Assembly: GCA_022410635.1 (NCBI GenBank)
Contig: JAJVDF010000509.1
Location: 248,001 to 312,000, forward strand
Direction: 5' to 3'
DNA from: Tretioscincus oriximinensis
Taxonomy: Eukaryota; Chordata; Lepidosauria; Squamata; Gymnophthalmidae
DNA: 64,000 nt
The notes under the pieces were generated by a model. That model was not told the origin of the DNA. It searched no databases and saw nothing but the letters and a program-made list of their open reading frames with translations. This document shows positions 1 through 11,269 of this stretch, in pieces (the first letter of the stretch is position 1; every line of letters begins with the position of its first letter). The translations under genes and the position numbers were made by a program.

Positions 1-784
1 GATGACCTTCTGGGTGAAAAAATACTTACTTTTGTCTCTTCTCATTTTTCTGCCCATCAGTTTAATTATTCTGTCATCAATAATAACAACAGTGTTCTTC
101 TTTCAACTTTACTCAAGCTTTTAACTACTTCCCACCACCTTGTAAAGCAATTATTCTCTTTTGACTTTCACTGCTTTAAAAGAAATTTAAAAACTAGGGG
201 AGGGAACCCAGAAAGCTTTGGTTCCTTTCTTCTAGATATGTTGATGAAGAGAGAACAAGAAGAATATAGCCCCTATGTGCCTAATAACAGGATGCAAAAG
301 CTGTGGGTACCATATTCTGATTTACAGAGTAAGCTCTGACTATTATCTCACATTCTTCTTTCAAGAACTGCAATTAGATCTTTAGCTTTTATCTGATGTC
401 ACATTTATTGCTCTGGTGGTTTTGTAATTCCCATTTGCTAGGAAGGCATGTAGATGTGCATTCCACTATGCTCCGATAACTACAGTTCAGCTAAGATTTA
501 ACATACAGTCACATTGACACATATAAAATATTAATGTGGAATTCCCAGACAACAACCAGCTGGTGCGTTTTTCTAGCTACGTTCCTAGCAGGTTTGTCTA
601 TAATGCACTGAAAGGAAAAGTGAAGACCAAAATCCTGTATTTTTAAGAGTAAAATCAAGAGTTGAGAGCAAGCCTCTGGTCATGAAAATAAGGTCACTGT
701 AGGGTTGAGCCAAATATTGAAGCTTGATGGTAGTGTACAGCATTCCAAATAGCTTGTTTGTAGAGAATCAAGACAGATGAAGGC
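1..784. other. AT-rich DNA, no gene seen
   Basis: No long reading frame, RNA gene or repeat family was recognised. The sequence has the base composition of ordinary intron or intergenic DNA. Confidence 0.6.
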
Positions 785-890
785 TTTGCCTTTGTCTTCA
801 GAATGCCCAGATNTGTCATTGTTGTGACACAGGATGCTGGAATAGATGGATTGGAGCCGATCCAGGAGTCAATGAGATTTTGCATTGAAA
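785..890 (+). repeat. Diverged L3/CR1-type LINE 3' tail
   Basis: The stretch reading tgacacaggatgctggaat, then agatggattggagccgatcc, resembles the better preserved tail at 10070-10115 (tgacacagaatgctggact, then agatgggctctggcccgatc). Only the distal 60-80 bases are alignable by eye and the terminal TTCTTATG repeats are absent, so this is an old fragment. The 89-codon frame across it is not a gene. Confidence 0.45.
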
Positions 891-2610
891 AAGTCACTCT
901 CTCAAAATTTGTATACGCATTCTTTCATGAAGAATATTATTTATATAAAAGTCATCAGTTTGTGGCAAATGGAATGCATTTACGTGTTGGATTTTGGCTA
1001 AACTTATCACATCTGTACAGAGAAAGTGGCTTTAGCAATTGCAATAATATCAGATNTGAAGATAATCATTAGAAGATCATATGAAGTACCCTGTACTACA
1101 TTAAACCACCTGTTCTATGAAACATTTCTCATCATAACAACAAGATTCCTGTAAGAAAATAATAAATAATAATTTATTGCTGTAATAAAAGCAACAACAC
1201 AAGGATTAATGTACTTAATTTGTAGTCCTTAGCACTTGAAGGCATATTGGCTTGAAATGCATTAGACTTAATTCTGTTTCAAAAGGGAATTGAAGAGCCC
1301 TGTTGTCCATATGTCATTCCAGGTTAGCACGGGTTATGACAAGGCTTATGCTAGCTTGAAGTGACAGAATAGGGCTGGTGCCTTTTGGGCTACTAGAGAA
1401 AGAACTCCTTTTTTTAACAATTCAAATTAGGAAAAATGATTTCCCACCCTTTTTGTACACCCTTAAATGTTGTGGTTCGTATCTTTGGGGGTATCCATAC
1501 ACCACAGGCTGATAACCTTTGTTTAAAGGATTGAACATTAGTGATATAAGGATCCCATCTACCATTGACATTATGGCTCATTTCTGCAGAACATTTAAAT
1601 CCAAAATCATCAAATGCTTTAGGGACATAAAATGTTTAAAGTGGCACATTATTCCTATTGAATGAGCAATAAAGTTTTGCACTCAGGAAGTCAAAGATAA
1701 ATTTAAGAAATGAAAGGGTTTCATTCACAGTTACTATTTTAGCTTACAGTAGTGTGAGCAGCTCACAAAACTAAATGATCAGCAAGTACTTGGAGATAAG
1801 TTTGGCTTTGTTTAGCTTTTTTCTTCTTTTTTGAGCATGTGAAACATTCTTTTGTCTGAATTGCAATTAAGAAGCACAATTCCACTCTGAACTAGTTTAC
1901 AGAAAGATATGTAAACGCTGATCTTTAATTTCATTCAGGAAGCCTTCAGATGTAGAAAATTACTGCTCAGAGAAGGAGGTTTTTTGGTCTATGAAGAATT
2001 AGCTTTAGAAAAAAAATCACTTTGGATTGCTCAATTCCACAAATCATAATAAGATGCACTGCAGAAAGAAAAGGTAGATCAATATTTCCTTTGGCAATTT
2101 ACATTTAAATGTTCTTTTTTGCCTGTAAATACTTTTTAAAATACTAAACAACTTTTCTTTNTTTTTAAGAGTGATACTTACGAATCTGAATTAGACCAAC
2201 AGTATTTGCTTATGTGTACATCTGCTTCACGAAATTACACTTTACTAAAGACTATGCAATTGTGAAAGTAATAATTGTTCAGATGAAAATGCTTAAGCAG
2301 TTATTGGTACTGTGACAGTAGATAGAAATGCATGGTTAATGTAAAGTCTTCAACACATTTATTTATTTTGTTTGAGTCTATTTGAGAAGTCTGAGAGTAG
2401 CTCAAACACTGATAAACTCTAACATATGTAAGGCAGTATAAAATAGCTTGCATTATTTATAAAAATAATGAAAAAGTTCTATTTTATAATCTTCTTGCTT
2501 TTTGAAATGATGGTGCAGAAGATTGATAGTAGAAGTTATCATATATGTTGGTTGCACAATTCATCAGATGTCATAAATGGAGTTTTGCTAATTCTAATTC
2601 CAACCAAGTG
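891..2610. other. AT-rich DNA, no gene seen
   Basis: No reading frame with protein-like composition and no recognisable repeat. Many short A and T runs. Confidence 0.6.
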
Positions 2611-3123
2611 AGTGAGGCCACATTCCCATGACAGTTTTTGCCTTGATATTTATTGAAAAAATGCAATTGCCATTTGTCCCCACATTACCCTAAGATTCCA
2701 TGNTGCTCCGAAACATTCCTTAGCAATATTATCACATGATGAACCCCATAAGGCATTGCTGCGCTTGTCTAACTACAATAGCCAGCATTCTCTGTGAGCC
2801 TGTCTACAATTCCCAAGCATTCTCTGGGAACCAAGAGCCAATGAACTTTTATTCTCATTCCAAAGTATCACAAGATTTGGCAAGTTTACATTGCAAGTAT
2901 TAAAAATGCTTATACTAAATCACACAAAGTGTGTTAGCTATGAGTGGATCACTGTACATGCTTGGCTTCATAGGACAGACTGAAGGTGATGTTACCTTCA
3001 CTTGCTGAATTCAAAGCACTATTGTCATTTTGATGATTACTATTATATGGNCGTTTCTTGCACGCACTTGCAATTTTCAGCAGTCCAGTGGAAGGTGGAT
3101 GAGAGTGGGAAACCGTGACCTCA
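2611..3123. mobile_element. hAT-like non-autonomous DNA element, copy 1
   Basis: The left end (aggccacattcccatgac) is an imperfect inverted match of the right end (the reverse complement of 3100-3122 reads aggtcacggtttcccac). The middle (cataaggcattgctgcgctt, cagcattctctgtgag, gactgaaggt) aligns with 26870-27170 in the same order and orientation. This therefore belongs to a dispersed family. There is no transposase frame. The hAT class is inferred from the style of the ends; no 8-base target duplication could be confirmed. Confidence 0.5.
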
Positions 3124-5537
3124 GGNAAAAAAACACCCAACCCCATTCTGGTACATTTGAACTAATGTACCAAAAAGAATAATGGAAAACAATTATAAAA
3201 ATTTTATCTATAATGTTGTTACCTGAGGATGTTATCCAAAAGAGGATAGTAGCAACTGAGCGTTCCTTTGTTTTGATAGTTTTATCTTTTATATTTTTGT
3301 TGGTATTCTTATGAGTCTATCTGATTATGTCTCCTCAACACTTCTATGCAATTAAACAGAGACTTTCTTTCCTTCTTTTGTTTGTACACCTTGATGTGCT
3401 ATATATACATTTAATTATGTATATGAGTGACACTGTATTGGAGTTGTTAATACTGTTATTCTTATTCAATACATAATCTGTACACACCCACTTACATGAC
3501 AGCAAGCCAAGGAATACCTCTACCCCAGCACTCCTGTTCTTCCTGGGGATAGCTGCCTTGACTCTTGCTACTGCCAGTACTGATGCTGGCTACTAGCTGG
3601 CTGAGTGAGCAAGCAGGCCATTTGGCAGACAACTGGTTGGGTGGCAAGCCAAACAGCTCCTGTCCTTACTGCTACCATTGTCATCATGGGTCCAGGCACG
3701 TGCTGGAAAGAAGGGGAAAGGGAGGGAGGAAAGAGCCCAGAGAACCCTGTAATTTGAAGGGAAAATAACATATGGTCTGGTGGGTGGAGGGGTGTGGCTT
3801 GGGGGAGAGCAAAGATAGGACCAGGAAGTGGGTATAGCCTTAATGGTAGAGGAGAACACAGGAGNGGTGGAGGACTCCTGGATTTTTGGATTGCTGATGT
3901 GACAACCCTATTCTGTATGAATGAGTATACTGAACAATCAAGCATTGTGGGAGATCGCACATGCTAGTGCAGTCCAAAGGAGACTGACAGGGCACTGACA
4001 TGGAAAGAAAATTAAAAAAGGCTAAAAAGAATCAAAGAAAACCCAAAAGTTATATTTCTAATTACTTTGATTTTAATACGGAAGTTTATTTTTTTCCCCA
4101 GTATTATTAAAAAGTGATATGTAGTTTGGTTTTGTGAGTAACCATGTTCTTAAAGTATACTCAAAGTTCAATCTAATCTAGATCATATCATCAATTTTTT
4201 ATAACATTACTGTAATTACATTTGTGCACTCAACTCAATTACCAAAGATATGGATCGTTACTTGCAAAATTTGATTATGGAATTCAGATCAATATATCTG
4301 ATATAATTATAGTTAAGGTTATTGTAAATTTTGCCAGAAACCACATTATATCTTGCTATCTTNTTGTACGAATTGTAATAATTCACTTTTGAGCTTGAAT
4401 ATTTCAGTTAAAGAAGATTTTCTCCTTACAGAATAATTTCACTAAAGGGAAGAAATACTACCATAAATCATGCGGGAGGTTAAATAAATTATCTTGCGTG
4501 TAGTTTGATGTCATAATTTACCAATTTAGTTTTGTTTAGAAAAGGAACTGAATTTTTCTTCTTTTTCTTTCCATCTCTGTTTCGCCTCCTTTGCCTTTTG
4601 AGAATTGATTGATGAAGTGATCTTTTACAGAAACAAAGGGAGGGAAATAGTTCACAGTAATTGATTTAGAGCTAAAATCAAAAGCTTTAAGTTTAGCAAA
4701 ATATTAGCTACACATTTTATTTCACTAGTTTGTCAGCTGAGTATTATAAGCCACCAAAATGAGGGTTAATCATGTATAATTACTGTGAGCAAATCAGCAT
4801 GTCCATATGCAAAGNCCATTGGTGCTATGTGAAAAGTTACAGCCAAGACTATACAAATCACTAGTTCAAATTGAAACTCTAAATACAGAATAGCCTCAAT
4901 TATTCAAATAAGATTTCTGTAGTTATCCACATGAATGTGCCTTAAGCATGTAGGGTACTCACAATTTTTCACTCTTTTGCTTGGACTTGCACAGTACATG
5001 ATCTGGACCCATACCTCCTGTATACCTCCAAATATCCCAACATAATATAACTAAGGATCTGCAAAAATTGAATTTTTGTGATAGGTTGAAACAACTGGGG
5101 ATTCTTGTTCATGATTGAACACATTTGCAAACAAGAACACCTCAGTTTTTCACCAGAAAATAAAATAAAAATAAAAATGTAACAATGCAAACATCTAACT
5201 GAGCAGTCCATGGACGTAACTAACAAGGTTTGGTCAGTTTAGTTGAATGCAGAACATATGAAAAATGACATTTTTGTTCTATGTGAATTCAGTTGAAACC
5301 AAACAACTCTAACAGGTTTATATAGAAGAACCAGACTGGCACATCCGTAAATATAAACTGTTACTCATTTTTCTGTGTTATCCCATATCAACCCTATGCT
5401 TATTGTTTTAGCAACTATGTCACCTGACAATGGTTTAGCAAAAAAGGCTTGGTTCTTTTGGGTCCCCATGTGTTGCAGTTATAGTAAGCTTAATAATAGA
5501 GATTTAAGCAAAAGGTGCCTCTTGGCAGGCAATTGTA
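3124..5537. other. AT-rich DNA with a GC/purine-rich island at 3490-3965
   Basis: No gene seen. The block 3490-3965 is clearly richer in G and C than its surroundings and contains a purine tract (gaaagaaggggaaagggagg). Its open frames on both strands (for example 130 codons on the minus strand) are low-complexity proline/serine-rich and look like by-products of composition. It may be an old repeat, but I cannot name it. Confidence 0.5.
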
Positions 5538-5539
5538 TA

Positions 5540-5799
5540 CAGTGGTACCTCGGTTCTCGAACGCCTTGAAAGTCGACCAAATCGGTGTTCGACCGGCAGA
5601 TTCCAGAAACTTTTGTCCTGGAATCCGAACACCGATTTGGAACTTGAACTTCCTCCGGCGTTCTTTTGGCCCGCCGCACCTTGCTGAGGTCATCAAAGCG
5701 CGTTTTTTCGGCCCGGCGCGCCTTGCTTCGGTTCCCGAACAAATTGGTTCTCGACCGTCCTGCCGGAACGAATTGTGTTCGGGAACCGAGGTACCACTG
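5540..5799. mobile_element. Tigger-like (Tc1/mariner superfamily) miniature element
   Basis: A 260-bp palindromic element is flanked by TA on both sides (5538-5539 and 5800-5801), the target duplication of Tc1/mariner elements. The left end reads cagtggtacctcggttc and the right end is its reverse complement (gaaccgaggtaccactg). The interior is GC-rich and holds a second nested inverted repeat at 5577-5640 (ccaaatcggtgttcg paired with cgaacaccgatttgg). No transposase is present, so it is non-autonomous. The CAG start fits Tigger-type ends, but the family assignment is from memory of such ends rather than a search. Confidence 0.8.
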
Positions 5800-5801
5800 T
5801 A

Positions 5802-7042
5802 TATTGTTAGGTCATATACTTTTTAATATGACCTCCATCCAATAGCATCTAACACATGTGAGGGAAGAAGTATCCCCACCAGGACATACAGTATGGAAGT
5901 ATTTTCTAGGAGTATTTTCATGCACATTCATACACTATCATGGAACAGAAAATTTCCAGGATAGATAACCCCAGAATTGTTGCCTTTCCCATTAAATACT
6001 AAGGTGAATTGCCTCTAGCCCTGGATTAGGCTATTTGGATTTCAGTCCCTACACTGATTCCAAAACCTGTTAACAAGCCCTTGGGCCTGTCAATAGGATG
6101 CTGAAACCTAGGAACAGATGTCCACAAAGTTTTTGGCCAGAATTTCTTTCAGAAGACATAAGCTTCTAGCAGTGCTTCCTGGTGCCAAAAATGGTCCCTT
6201 CTATGTTTGCTGGTACAGTGATGGACTGTGGAGTTGAAGTCTTCAGGTAGATTGAAACAGAGAATAATTTTGGCACCCTATTCTCATCTATTTCTTTGGA
6301 AGAATGGGGCTTCCGCTATTCCATTTTACATGCAAAAGACAGCTCCTTTAAACTACAACATGTCCCTGTCTGAAGATGAATGTGGAAAGCAACTGTGATC
6401 ACTGGGGGATGGAGTGGCTCAACTAGAACTTTTTATGCTTCAAGGGTGCATTGTCTTATGCTAAACTAATCTTTTTATATTGGTGAGTGATAATCTTTTA
6501 ATAATACCTGTTTAGTTTCACTTGATTAGGAAACAGTAGGTTGGTGCTATGTGCTAATCCATAGTACTTACTAAATATTCTTTTCAAATATCTTGAAATC
6601 AAGTTTAATTAAAATTAGGCTAGGATTGTTCTCATGGTATATCTTGCTGCCATTTGAGCAATTTAGAGAGTATACACATTAACAAGATATAATCTCTAGG
6701 TATGATCTTCATGGAACAAAATAAGTGAAGAAAGTAAAACAAAGAATACATTAATGAATCAGAGCAGAAACTTTCCACAAACCTGTTGGCAAATGNCAGC
6801 TTGTTTTATATGAAAGGAAGCCCACATTGGGACATTGGAACATGCCATGACCTAATCACAGAAAACCACACAAATATCAGGACTGACAACCAGTGGCTGT
6901 CTTTTCTATCACAAATTGCCCCAAATCCTTTTTGAAGTCCCCCTGGTTGATGACTTGAATAGACCATATCAGTTAGGCATCTAATCCCAAAACATGTGCA
7001 TCATTGTATTCATGGGCTTTGAGGTTTTCCATAATAAATAGG
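5802..7042. other. AT-rich DNA, no gene seen
   Basis: No reading frame or repeat recognised. Confidence 0.6.
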
Positions 7043-7500
7043 GTTGCCATACGTCCTGGTAAACCGGGACAATCACGGTTTTAGGGACAATTTTACTGTC
7101 CCAGCTGGATTTAAAAAAAAGGTTTTAAAGTCCCGGGTTGCAGCTAACCCCCCCCCCGCTGCTACCCCCCTGCCGCTACCCCCCCCTGCTGCCGCCACTA
7201 ACCCCGCCGCCACAGCTGCGCGCAGGCACGTGTGCGCGCGTGCGCATGGACGCTTGTGAGACAGGCAGGAAAGAGATTCTGCCTGTCTTGCTACAAGCGT
7301 TCGTATGCACATGCGCACACGCACGTGTGTAAGCGCGTGCATGCGCACGTCTGTATGCGCGCACGCGCATGCCCGTATGCGCGCANGCACGCGTGCATGC
7401 ACCCCCCACCCCACCCCCGTCCCGGTGGGGTGGGGGGTGCATGCGCGCATACGGGCGTGCGCGTGCGCGCATACGGACATGTGCATTTGCATTTTTTAAC
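7043..7500. repeat. GC-rich nested palindrome with alternating purine-pyrimidine tracts
   Basis: It begins with gggttgccatacgtcctgg, which looks like the end of a dispersed DNA element. A C-rich stretch (7149-7215) follows, then 7222-7330, a long hairpin around cgcttgtgagacaggcagg / cctgtcttgctacaagcg. A second hairpin (about 7370-7470) follows, with arms ending in caccccccaccccac and gtggggtggggggtg. The arms are rich in alternating GC/GT/AC (gtgcgcgcgtgcgcatg), a sequence class prone to Z-DNA. Frames of up to 139 codons across it are composed of Arg, Ala, His and Cys from this repeat and are not genes. Confidence 0.65.
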
Positions 7501-8463
7501 TCTTCTGCATTGCCCTCTTCCTTATGTATCAGTTTAGATATCTATGATAAGGCTTTTACTGACGCAGCAATAGAACAATTGGCAGTATCAACAGCCATGA
7601 AACAGGCACGTGGATTGTAAAATATTATATTGTTAAAGTAGAAAACTATCAGTCCAACAGGCCCTAGAAGGTGCCTTTCAATTTAGTGGTGAATTAAACT
7701 AGACTATCAGATCATGGCCATAGAATTCATGTTAGTAAAATCCAAAGTTTAGCTATCGCTGCACTTACATGTAGCAACAAAAGCAACCCCCAAACCTCTT
7801 AAAGATAGTGAGATGTGGTAGCTGTCTAAGCTGGCTGTTTTCTGCTTCAGAGAGACCTGTTATCTTCCCCAAACAAGCATCTTGTTGAACATTTCTACAT
7901 CGAAAGTTTTCCTTGTGCTTTAAAATAGAAACAGCTCAAATTAATCTCAAACCTGGATAAAGGTCAACTGGGTCATTTAAAAAAATTATTTATTGCATTT
8001 GAAAAGACAAAGGATGCTACGAGAAATGATTAAATGAACTGAATATATTTTTCAGTTGAGTAGTTACTGAATGATTGGAAATACTGGGAAGGAGCAATTA
8101 CCCCAAAGTTCTAGAGAAGACTTGCAACACGTGACGATATGAAGATTCATGAGCACCTGAACCCTACCATTGCACTAACTGAGCCACAAGGTTGCAGGGC
8201 TGAACAGACCCTCAATCCTTCTAGCTACAATATGGCACCATAAATCATTTTGTAGATACTGACCTATTTTTGTTCACAGTATCAAAAGCCCCTAGGATTT
8301 TTAGCTTATTGGCCNAAATGTGCAACAATCTGGGGTACATCATCATCATTATCATCATCATCATCGTTGTCCTTACTGTTATAAAAAAACTTTCCTTTTT
8401 CCTGTTTGATTCATTACAATTACTGTTTTGATTGTATTGACTGGAAAATGAATATCTAAAACA
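7501..8463. other. AT-rich DNA with a short ATC repeat
   Basis: No gene seen. An imperfect (ATC)n run lies at about 8338-8367 and accounts for the methionine run in a small minus-strand frame. Confidence 0.6.
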
Positions 8464-8830
8464 CCTTGGAATTGTCAATCTTGGATGCCTCCAAAGCCTC
8501 TGATGCTAAAAGCAAATCATCTGCATAGCAAATTAGCATAGATTTTCATTCAAAAACTATGTCCTCCAAGTCCTTTCTTAGTGCCTTCACAAAAATACTC
8601 GGGTAACCCGTGAAGCTTAATGGTACCGCTTATTGTGAAGGTGAAGGCAAGCAAAAACTGGTGTCTTCATGCACTTCAGTACTAAAAAATGCTGAGGGTA
8701 AATCAATGACAATGAAAACAGTGGCCTTAGCAGGAAACATGCTCAGAATCATGGCTGGATTTGTTATTACTGGGAAATCAGGTAAAACAACCCGGTTAAT
8801 TTCTCTAGATCTTGGCAAAAGCACCATTGT
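8464..8830 (-). pseudogene. Endogenous retrovirus pol (reverse transcriptase) relic
   Basis: The minus-strand translation carries the order of motifs of the retroviral reverse transcriptase palm. First comes a segment containing VIDLPSAFF (about 8710-8700). A frame break and a short spacer follow, then a segment with PSIFVKALRKDLED (about 8590-8550). An in-frame stop and the catalytic motif YADD followed by LLLASEAL (about 8530-8495) come next. Spacing between the motifs fits a gamma-type retroviral polymerase rather than a LINE. The relic has at least one frameshift and one stop, and lacks the RNase H, integrase, gag and env parts; no LTR is visible next to it. It is an inactive fragment of an ancient infection. 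Class is inferred; presence of an RT palm is fairly sure. Confidence 0.65.
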
Positions 8831-9638
8831 GGTGGTCCTTTTTGGGAGGTATTATTTATAATAGAGTAATTAAAATTGTTATTTTATTTGTTTATTCCTT
8901 CTCCTCAAAAACAATGTCAATGAATGAAATAACTTTTGTTTAAATCTGTTAAACTACCAGCGCTAATGTGTTTGTTTCATGCTGACTTAGAATGACTCTT
9001 CCAGTATAACCATAAGCCACTCTGCTACTAATTGTGAGCTTTGTTGATTTACTCCATCTAAGAGCTCATTATGCTGTGAGTTTTTGGCAGGGCAGTCCTG
9101 CTTTTCTTTTCCTATTATTAATGATTTCTTGGTTTTCTTTATAATATAATCATGCAGATAACAAGTTTGCATAATTAAGAAGACACTCGGAAAGAACTTC
9201 GAATCCCTNAATGCAAATTCTGCACATATTAGAGCTTTTCCATGATAACAGCAATCTATTCAAAATATTTCTTGTAAAAAAAAAAGTTTGAAGTTTAATC
9301 TTTGTAAATGTTATGAGGCAAAATGACTCAATATATAACACTAAATGGCACTGTCTTCTTTTGAAAATGTCTGTACACTTTTTCTTCACAGTCATTATAA
9401 ATGCATTACGATCCCCTCCAACTCTGGGGATTTATATCTTGGATCAATTGCAATCAAATAATAACTTAAATTATCAAATTATAGTTCTGGTGTGCCCGCA
9501 TTTGCTTTATTTCTATCTGTATGCTGAATTTCTCAAATGCTTTGAGACTGTAGTACATCCTACCCAAATACACAGAACATTGTCTTTGTATGACAACTGT
9601 GCTATATCACTAAACAATCCAAATATTATCTGAACTCA
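8831..9638. other. AT-rich DNA, no gene seen
   Basis: No reading frame of coding character. The 106-codon plus-strand frame at 9313-9633 resembles nothing I know and its composition is that of the background. Confidence 0.55.
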
Positions 9639-10141
9639 CCAACTATGGTGCTCTGTACACTGATTGAAGTGTACAAAATCATGCATGGGATCGACAGAGT
9701 GAATAGAGAAAAAATGTTTTCTCTATCACACAACACAAGGACCAGAGNGCACTCCTTAAAACTGTTGGGTAGAAAAGTAAGAACAGACAAAGGAAAGTAT
9801 CTTTTCACCCAGAGGGTCATTGGCCTGTGGAATTTACTTCCTGAAGAGGTAGTGGTAGCTAACAGCTTGGATAGTTTCAAGACAGGACTAGACAGGTTTA
9901 TGGACACTAAGGGTATAAATGGATACTAGGATAGTTGTCTGGATGTCGCCTCCCGGATGGAGCAACAGGCAGGACTCCTGAAATACCATTTGCAGGGAGT
10001 CACGAACAGGAGCAGCATATTTTGCTTTCCTCTGTTCGGACTGCCCAGGTGCATCTGGTGGGCCTCTGTGTGACACAGAATGCTGGACTAGATGGGCTCT
10101 GGCCCGATCCAGTAAGGCTCTTCTTATGTTCTTATGTTCTT
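9639..10141 (+). mobile_element. 5'-truncated L3/CR1-type LINE, 3' end
   Basis: It contains the last part of a CR1-clade reverse transcriptase frame (9645-9929), a 3' untranslated region of about 200 bases, and a tail ending in repeats of the type TTCTTATG (ttcttatgttcttatgttct). CR1-clade LINEs end in short tandem repeats instead of poly(A), as seen here. The same 3' region recurs at 15566-15788 and, more decayed, at 785-890 and 23636-23735. Truncated at the 5' end, as most LINE copies are. Confidence 0.85.
9645..9929 (+). pseudogene. C-terminal end of L3/CR1 LINE ORF2 (reverse transcriptase protein)
   Basis: This open frame of 94 residues covers only the extreme C-terminus of the LINE polyprotein (endonuclease plus reverse transcriptase). 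Recognisable pieces are LIEVYKIMHGIDRVNREKMF, SLKLLGRKVRTDKGKYLF, RVIGLWNLLPEEVV and SLDSFKTGLDRFM, which follow the conserved CR1 tail pattern. One codon carries an n. The same pieces (IEVYKIMHGMDRVNREK, FKLMGRKV) occur in the separate copy at 12896-13990, so both belong to the same family. The endonuclease and catalytic palm are missing, so it cannot encode a working enzyme. It has no host role. Confidence 0.8.
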
Positions 10142-11010
10142 AATACTGAAATACACCAAGAGTTGCCTGTCTTCATCTTTATTTAAGCAAATTCTTTGAA
10201 GTTGCCCATTTTTAATAAATGAATGGACTGATGGGCATGACGAAAGGGAAAGTGCAGGGAAGATCCNCTAACAGTTGTGTTTTCTTGACTGCTATCTACA
10301 ATAAACTGAATTAAATATACTAATGTAGTTTCAAGTCTCCTTTCTGAGACTTAAATCATTGTCAGCACTGGTCCCACTGTTTTTCTGTTTACAGCAAACA
10401 AAATGGTTTGGATCCATGTTGCCCTCACAGACAACAGGTCTTCCTGGGACTCCTCCAGCAGAAATGGATGAAAACCAGATAAAAGTTATTTGGATTTTTT
10501 CTAGTTTGAGTCCATTTTTTCAGACCCAGTCCTGTTTCTTTTGCCTGAATTGACACTTCAGAATATATTGGAGAAGAATTCTACACCTCTGAGCAGCAGA
10601 ACAACTAAGAGTGTTCTAAGATACCAATATGATATATTTATTAATTTATATGTAAACTACATCTTGCCCATATCAAAAATAACACACTGTAAAGCTAGGA
10701 CTCCACTGTGTGGTTCTGTTGATTTGTTGATAGTTTCACAATCTTAGATTTGCATTTATTGACTAGGCTTCATCAATGTGATACCAATACTGTGTGATAA
10801 ATTCAATCTCCATGTTTCCTCTAATTTCCTGTTTTCAACAAATGCCNATTACGTCCAGAATATGGTTTTATGCTGCATGATGGTTTGTGGAAACCAAATC
10901 TTAAAATTTATTCAAGGATGGCAGTAATTAAAATTCTTCCAGTGCATGAAAAATGTCAAGAATGACAAATGAGACCAGATTAAATGGAACTCAAGATGAT
11001 GATAATTAAT
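10142..11010. other. AT-rich DNA, no gene seen
   Basis: No reading frame or repeat recognised. Confidence 0.6.
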
Positions 11011-11269
11011 AATATTTATTTATTTATTTGTACTTTTATCCCACGCTATACCCGAAGGTCTCAGNGCAGCCATCCATAGGGTGGCGCACATAGCTTTTGT
11101 TGCTTTCTCCACAACAGACACCATCTGGAGTAGGTGGGGCTGAGAGAGTTCAAAGAACTGTAACTGGCCCAAGGTCACCCAGCTGGCTTTCATGGAGGGA
11201 TGGGGACTCAAACCAGGAAGCTACCAGATAAGAGCCCAACACTCTAACCACTACACCAAACTGCCTCTC
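11011..11269 (-). mobile_element. MIR-like tRNA-derived SINE
   Basis: On the minus strand the element starts near 11269. It shows an A-box-like stretch (tggtgtagtggttagagtg, 11258-11240) and a B-box-like stretch (ggtttgagtcc, 11214-11204), which together form a pol III promoter. A core with gtgaccttgggccagttac follows, then a tail (ctgagaccttcgggtatagc) that runs into (AAAT)n at 11029-11012. The tail matches the L2-like LINE end at 25330-25370, which suggests mobilisation by that LINE. The element is nearly full length. Confidence 0.85.

Noticed and set aside
3568..3960. A 130-codon minus-strand ORF in the GC/purine-rich island
   Set aside because: Proline/serine-rich, with an undetermined codon and competing frames on both strands; no known domain.
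7073..7492. Several overlapping frames of 64-139 codons on both strands
   Set aside because: They come from the GC-rich palindrome and have repetitive Ala/Arg/His/Cys content.
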